Positions 5,887 to 7,955 of a DNA stretch of 7,955 nucleotides are shown one piece after another. Each line of letters starts with the position of its first letter. Positions within the stretch are counted from its first letter, which is position 1. The stretch is from positions 5,266-13,220 of the forward strand of contig DGDR01000167.1 of assembly GCA_002385545.1 (NCBI GenBank). Reading direction: 5' to 3'. Position numbers and translations under genes: made by a program. Origin of the DNA: Clostridium sp. UBA3947. GTDB lineage: Bacteria; Bacillota; Clostridia; Clostridiales; Clostridiaceae. Under the pieces are notes generated by a model that saw nothing but the letters and a program-made list of their open reading frames with translations, was not told where the DNA came from and did not search any database.

Positions 5887-6744
5887 TTATTTTTCTAAAT
5901 TGCTATAAAGCTTGTCTAATACCTCCTGGATAATCCAATCTGGGGTGGAAGCTCCAGCAGTCACCCCTACTTTTTTAACCTCATTGCTTTCCATTATCCA
6001 GCTAGGAATTTCATTGCTATTATCTATAAAGAATGTATTCTCACAATTCTTTTTGCATATTTCATAGAGCTTAGTAGTGTTGGAACTAGTGCTACTACCT
6101 ACCACCAACATAACATCCACTATTTTTGATGTTTCCTCTGCACTTTTCTGCCTTTCCTTAGTGGCACTGCATATGGTATTAAAGGTAACTACCTCCTTAC
6201 ACTGCTTAGAGACAGCCTCCTTAACCTTTTCTAAATTGGAAATCTTCTCAGTAGTTTGAGCAACAATACAAACCTTATCAGCAGTTATGTTTATTTCACT
6301 GCCATCTCTAGTAATAATGGCAGTATTATTGCACCAACCATTGCTACCTATAACCTCTGGATGCTTTTCGTCTCCTACTATAACAATTTGGTAGCCTAAA
6401 TCATAATACTTCTTTATATTTTTATGAATTGCAGTAACATAGGGACAGGTAACATCTATAACATGAGCTCCTGTGTCCTTTATTTTCTTCATAAGCTGAG
6501 GAGCTACACCATGAGATCGGATTACAATTGTATCTTCACTACTTACTTTCTGTAAGCCTTCATCATTAACCTCATAGATTCCCTCTCCGTTAAGCTTATT
6601 AATAACATTTTTATTATGTACTAGAGGGCCAAAAGTATAGATATTTTCCTTAGAGCTTTTTTTAGCCTCTAGGGATGTATCCACCGCTCTTTTTACTCCA
6701 AAGCAAAAGCCTGCATTTTCGGCTAGTATCACTTCTTTAAACAT
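5887..6744 (-). CDS. ispH: 4-hydroxy-3-methylbut-2-enyl diphosphate reductase (IspH/LytB), 285 aa
   Basis: Last enzyme of the non-mevalonate (MEP) isoprenoid pathway: a cytosolic [4Fe-4S] protein that reductively converts HMBPP to IPP and DMAPP. All three cluster cysteines are present: Cys14 (AGFCFGVKRAV), Cys100 (VTCPYV) and Cys192 (NTICSATKERQ). Substrate-binding residues are also visible: His43 (PLVHN), His78 (RSHGV), His128 and Glu130 (HPEVIG), Thr164/165 (AQTTEKISN), and the SSTSSNTTKL loop (217-226). The protein ends at residue 285, the normal length for the enzyme alone; many clostridia instead carry a longer IspH fused to S1 RNA-binding domains, which is absent here. ATG at 6744 is preferred because the GTG codons at 6759 and 6756 fall within the AGGTGG ribosome site. 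Confidence 0.95.
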   Translation of the reverse strand: MFKEVILAENAGFCFGVKRAVDTSLEAKKSSKENIYTFGPLVHNKNVINKLNGEGIYEVNDEGLQKVSSEDTIVIRSHGVAPQLMKKIKDTGAHVIDVTCPYVTAIHKNIKKYYDLGYQIVIVGDEKHPEVIGSNGWCNNTAIITRDGSEINITADKVCIVAQTTEKISNLEKVKEAVSKQCKEVVTFNTICSATKERQKSAEETSKIVDVMLVVGSSTSSNTTKLYEICKKNCENTFFIDNSNEIPSWIMESNEVKKVGVTAGASTPDWIIQEVLDKLYSNLEK

Positions 6745-6784
6745 AGCGCTTTTCACCACCTATAAATACTTAGATATCTTTCTT

Positions 6785-6814
6785 ATTATATACATTAAAG
6801 CTCCAAATTCGCAA
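6785..6814 (-). promoter_or_regulatory. Promoter of ispH
   Basis: Leftward: -35 TTGCGA (6814-6809), an 18-base spacer, and a perfect -10 TATAAT (6790-6785). The start would be near 6778, giving a leader of about 34 bases. It lies after the rpsD terminator, making ispH independently transcribed. Confidence 0.6.
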
Positions 6815-6857
6815 CTTGTTTTCCTAATACTATAAAAGTTATAACACCAAAATAGAA

Positions 6858-6886
6858 AAAGCGACTAGATGGTTCTAGCTCGCTTT
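6858..6886 (-). terminator. Intrinsic terminator of rpsD
   Basis: A stem of AAAGCGA/TCGCTTT (7 bp) and CTAGA/TCTAG (5 bp) with one bulged base (6879) and a four-base loop. Leftward, the stem runs into TTTTTCTATTTT, a convincing U tract. It begins 14 bases after the rpsD stop. Confidence 0.85.
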
Positions 6887-6899
6887 CTAAAAAACTATA

Positions 6900-7481
6900 C
6901 TAGTGTTTAGAATAAAACTCTAATACCTTTGTAAATTTTACTTCAATAGGAACCTCCTCAGCCTTAGGCATCCTTATAAGTCTGCCAGAGAAGGAATTAA
7001 GATCCTTTTCCATATAGTCTACACTAACTAAGGAATTGGTAAAATTATTAGCATAAGCTGTAATCTTTCTAGACTTTTCTCTCAAAGAAATTATATCTCC
7101 TATTTCAACCTTATAGGAAGGGATATCAACCTTACTACCATTTACAAGTATATGACCATGATTAACCATTTGCCTTGCTTCCCTTAATGTTGAACCAAAG
7201 CCTAATCTATATACTACGTTGTCTAATCTTCTTTCAAGGCTTTGAACTAAAATATCCTCTGACTTACCTTTGGCTTTTAACGCTGCATGTACAGTTTTGC
7301 TAAATTGCTTTTCCAGCACTCCATAGTAAGCCTTTAATTTTTGCTTTTCTAAAAGCTGCTCTCCGTATTCAGAAAGCTTGTGATGTTGTTTTACCCCTCT
7401 CTTAAGTGCCTTGGGGTGATTAAATACATTTACACCAAGATGTCTTGCTAATTTGAATCTTGGTCCCATAAACCTTGCCAT
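6900..7481 (-). CDS. rpsD: 30S ribosomal protein S4, zinc-independent form, 193 aa
   Basis: Primary 16S rRNA-binding protein of the small subunit, acting early in 30S assembly. The N-terminal domain starts MARFMGPRFKLARHLG and contains the conserved SEYGEQLLEKQKLKAYYGVLEKQF (37-60). The S4 RNA-binding domain is at about 83-145 (LERRLDNVVYRLGF, REARQMVNHGHILVNG, GDIISLREKSRK). The C-terminus is KVLEFYSK. Length 193 is slightly short of the usual 200 or so. There are no cysteines, so this is the zinc-free form rather than the four-cysteine type. It stands alone, away from rpsM, rpsK, rpoA and rplQ, with its own AGGAGG site, promoter and terminator, like Bacillus rpsD. Whether it is the only S4 gene or a paralogue of a zinc-binding copy cannot be told from this window. 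Confidence 0.95.
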   Translation of the reverse strand: MARFMGPRFKLARHLGVNVFNHPKALKRGVKQHHKLSEYGEQLLEKQKLKAYYGVLEKQFSKTVHAALKAKGKSEDILVQSLERRLDNVVYRLGFGSTLREARQMVNHGHILVNGSKVDIPSYKVEIGDIISLREKSRKITAYANNFTNSLVSVDYMEKDLNSFSGRLIRMPKAEEVPIEVKFTKVLEFYSKH

Positions 7482-7554
7482 ATTATTCCTCCTAATATTG
7501 AGCCTCTATCTCACTCTATTATCTTGCGGTAATAATTTGGCGCCAGTCAGCCGT
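7482..7554 (-). promoter_or_regulatory. rpsD: rpsD leader with possible S4 autoregulatory structure
   Basis: The untranslated leader of about 73 bases holds a GC-rich patch unlike its surroundings: the perfect 8-base palindrome TGGCGCCA (7538-7545). Around it, CTTACGG (7557-7551) and CCGCAAG (7529-7523) can pair at six of seven positions. Bacillus rpsD is known to be repressed by S4 binding to its own leader, so an equivalent element is plausible, but I cannot match a defined leader family. Confidence 0.3.
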
Positions 7555-7560
7555 AAGTTT

Positions 7561-7589
7561 ATGGTAACACAATAATTCAAATTTGTAAA
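7561..7589 (-). promoter_or_regulatory. Promoter of rpsD
   Basis: Leftward: -35 TTTACA (7589-7584), a 17-base spacer, then -10 TACCAT (7566-7561). The predicted start is near 7554, about 73 bases before the ATG. Confidence 0.5.
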
Positions 7590-7604
7590 TGATAATCTTT
7601 TTCA
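7590..7604. promoter_or_regulatory. Fur-family (Fur/Zur) box-like site
   Basis: TGATAATCTTTTTCA matches the 7-1-7 Fur box TGATAATnATTATCA at 12 of 14 defined positions. It directly abuts the rpsD -35 box on its upstream side. In such AT-rich DNA this may be chance. It would make sense if the zinc-free S4 were controlled by a zinc or iron sensor. Confidence 0.25.
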
Positions 7605-7618
7605 TTTGATATTATTTT

Positions 7619-7936
7619 TTATTTCAACTTATCAATTAGTTCATCAATAGAGATACTACTTAAATCAAATTCTGATATATCCTTTTCTTTTTCAACGGCT
7701 GCCTTAATAGAAACTGCCTTTTTCGTATCTCCTAAAACAATGGCTCCCACTATTTTATTATCCTTAATAAACAGCCTCTTGTAATTAATATCGTCCTCCT
7801 TATCCTCAACCATGGAATGGGTACAACTATTTTCATCCACATTACCAATAGAAAATAAGGATACATTAAAGGCATTTAACATTGTTGTTGGTATTACTCC
7901 TGTATATTTAACTTCCTTTCCTGCTATGTTGTAGCC
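7619..7936 (-). CDS. NAD(P)/FAD-dependent oxidoreductase, C-terminal fragment cut by the contig end
   Basis: The 105 genuine residues match the C-terminal end of FAD-dependent pyridine nucleotide-disulphide oxidoreductases of the rubredoxin reductase/NirB-like type. TGVIPTTMLNAFNVSLFSIGNV resembles the segment in which this family describes its target domain (xTxLxVFGxxxxSxG). YKRLFIKDNKIVGAIVLGD is the characteristic start of the rubredoxin reductase C-terminal domain. The rest (KKAVSIKAAVEKEKDISEFDLSSISIDELIDKLK) fits the usual helical tail. About 300 upstream residues, with both nucleotide-binding GxGxxG motifs, are missing. The apparent start codon at 7951 and the residues YKRQ that follow it are encoded by sequencing adapter, not the genome. 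Its electron-transfer partner is unknown. No clear terminator follows before the rpsD promoter. Confidence 0.75.
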   Translation of the reverse strand, partial: GYNIAGKEVKYTGVIPTTMLNAFNVSLFSIGNVDENSCTHSMVEDKEDDINYKRLFIKDNKIVGAIVLGDTKKAVSIKAAVEKEKDISEFDLSSISIDELIDKLK

Positions 7937-7955
7937 CTGTCTCTTATACACATCT
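7937..7955. other. Nextera/Tn5 transposase adapter remnant (artefact)
   Basis: The last 19 bases are CTGTCTCTTATACACATCT, the exact reverse complement of the Tn5 mosaic end used in Nextera libraries. It lies at the window's very edge. Translated in frame with the preceding gene it gives the known artefactual start M/V-YKRQ. It is not genomic sequence. Confidence 0.97.

Noticed and set aside
6077..6259. Rightward 60-codon open frame
   Set aside because: Antisense inside ispH; hydrophobic residues reflect reverse reading of ispH codons.
6745..6759. Earlier GTG start of IspH adding five residues
   Set aside because: The GTG codons overlap the AGGTGG ribosome site itself; ATG at 6744 also fits the conserved N-terminus.
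7937..7951. True N-terminus MYKRQ of the oxidoreductase
   Set aside because: These codons are entirely within the sequencing adapter.

Overview
The window is AT-rich low-GC Gram-positive DNA. Strong AGGAGG-type ribosome binding sites, Bacillota-type promoters, a PpaX-type phosphatase, a YitT/DUF2179 membrane protein and a cysteine-free S4 protein point to a Clostridium-like member of the Clostridia. The species cannot be fixed from this sequence. The window looks like a complete draft contig. Its right edge (7937-7955) is exactly the Nextera/Tn5 transposase adapter, and its left edge starts at the outer tip of an inverted repeat.

Layout. Bases 1-148 hold an 88-base imperfect hairpin element and no gene. 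Bases 149-3710 hold a leftward operon with one good promoter (3682-3710): a HEAT-repeat/UvrD-type helicase, a PpaX-like HAD phosphatase one base downstream, an MIF-family tautomerase 11 bases after that, then a hairpin terminator. The spacer 3607-3936 carries this promoter and a rightward one (3808-3836). Just downstream of the rightward promoter is a 60-base near-perfect palindrome made of three TTGTnnnACAA boxes at 13-base spacing. Rightward genes follow: a YitT-family membrane protein and a GntR/FCD transcription factor. The boxes match the general FCD-regulator operator pattern, so the GntR protein is a reasonable candidate to control the membrane-protein gene. A perfect 18-bp terminator hairpin contains the GntR stop codon and overlaps the stop of the convergent gene.

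From 5573 to the right end all genes are leftward: an unrecognised 73-residue protein, ispH (isoprenoid synthesis), rpsD (a zinc-free S4 with its own promoter, leader and terminator), and the C-terminal third or so of an NAD(P)/FAD-dependent oxidoreductase cut by the contig end. The latter genes look like separate units, not one pathway.

No CRISPR array, transposase, phage gene, tRNA or rRNA was seen, and nothing establishes a wholly new multi-gene system. The best leads are the triple operator array, the HEAT-helicase/phosphatase/tautomerase operon, the left-end RNA-like hairpin and the possible metal-regulated S4.
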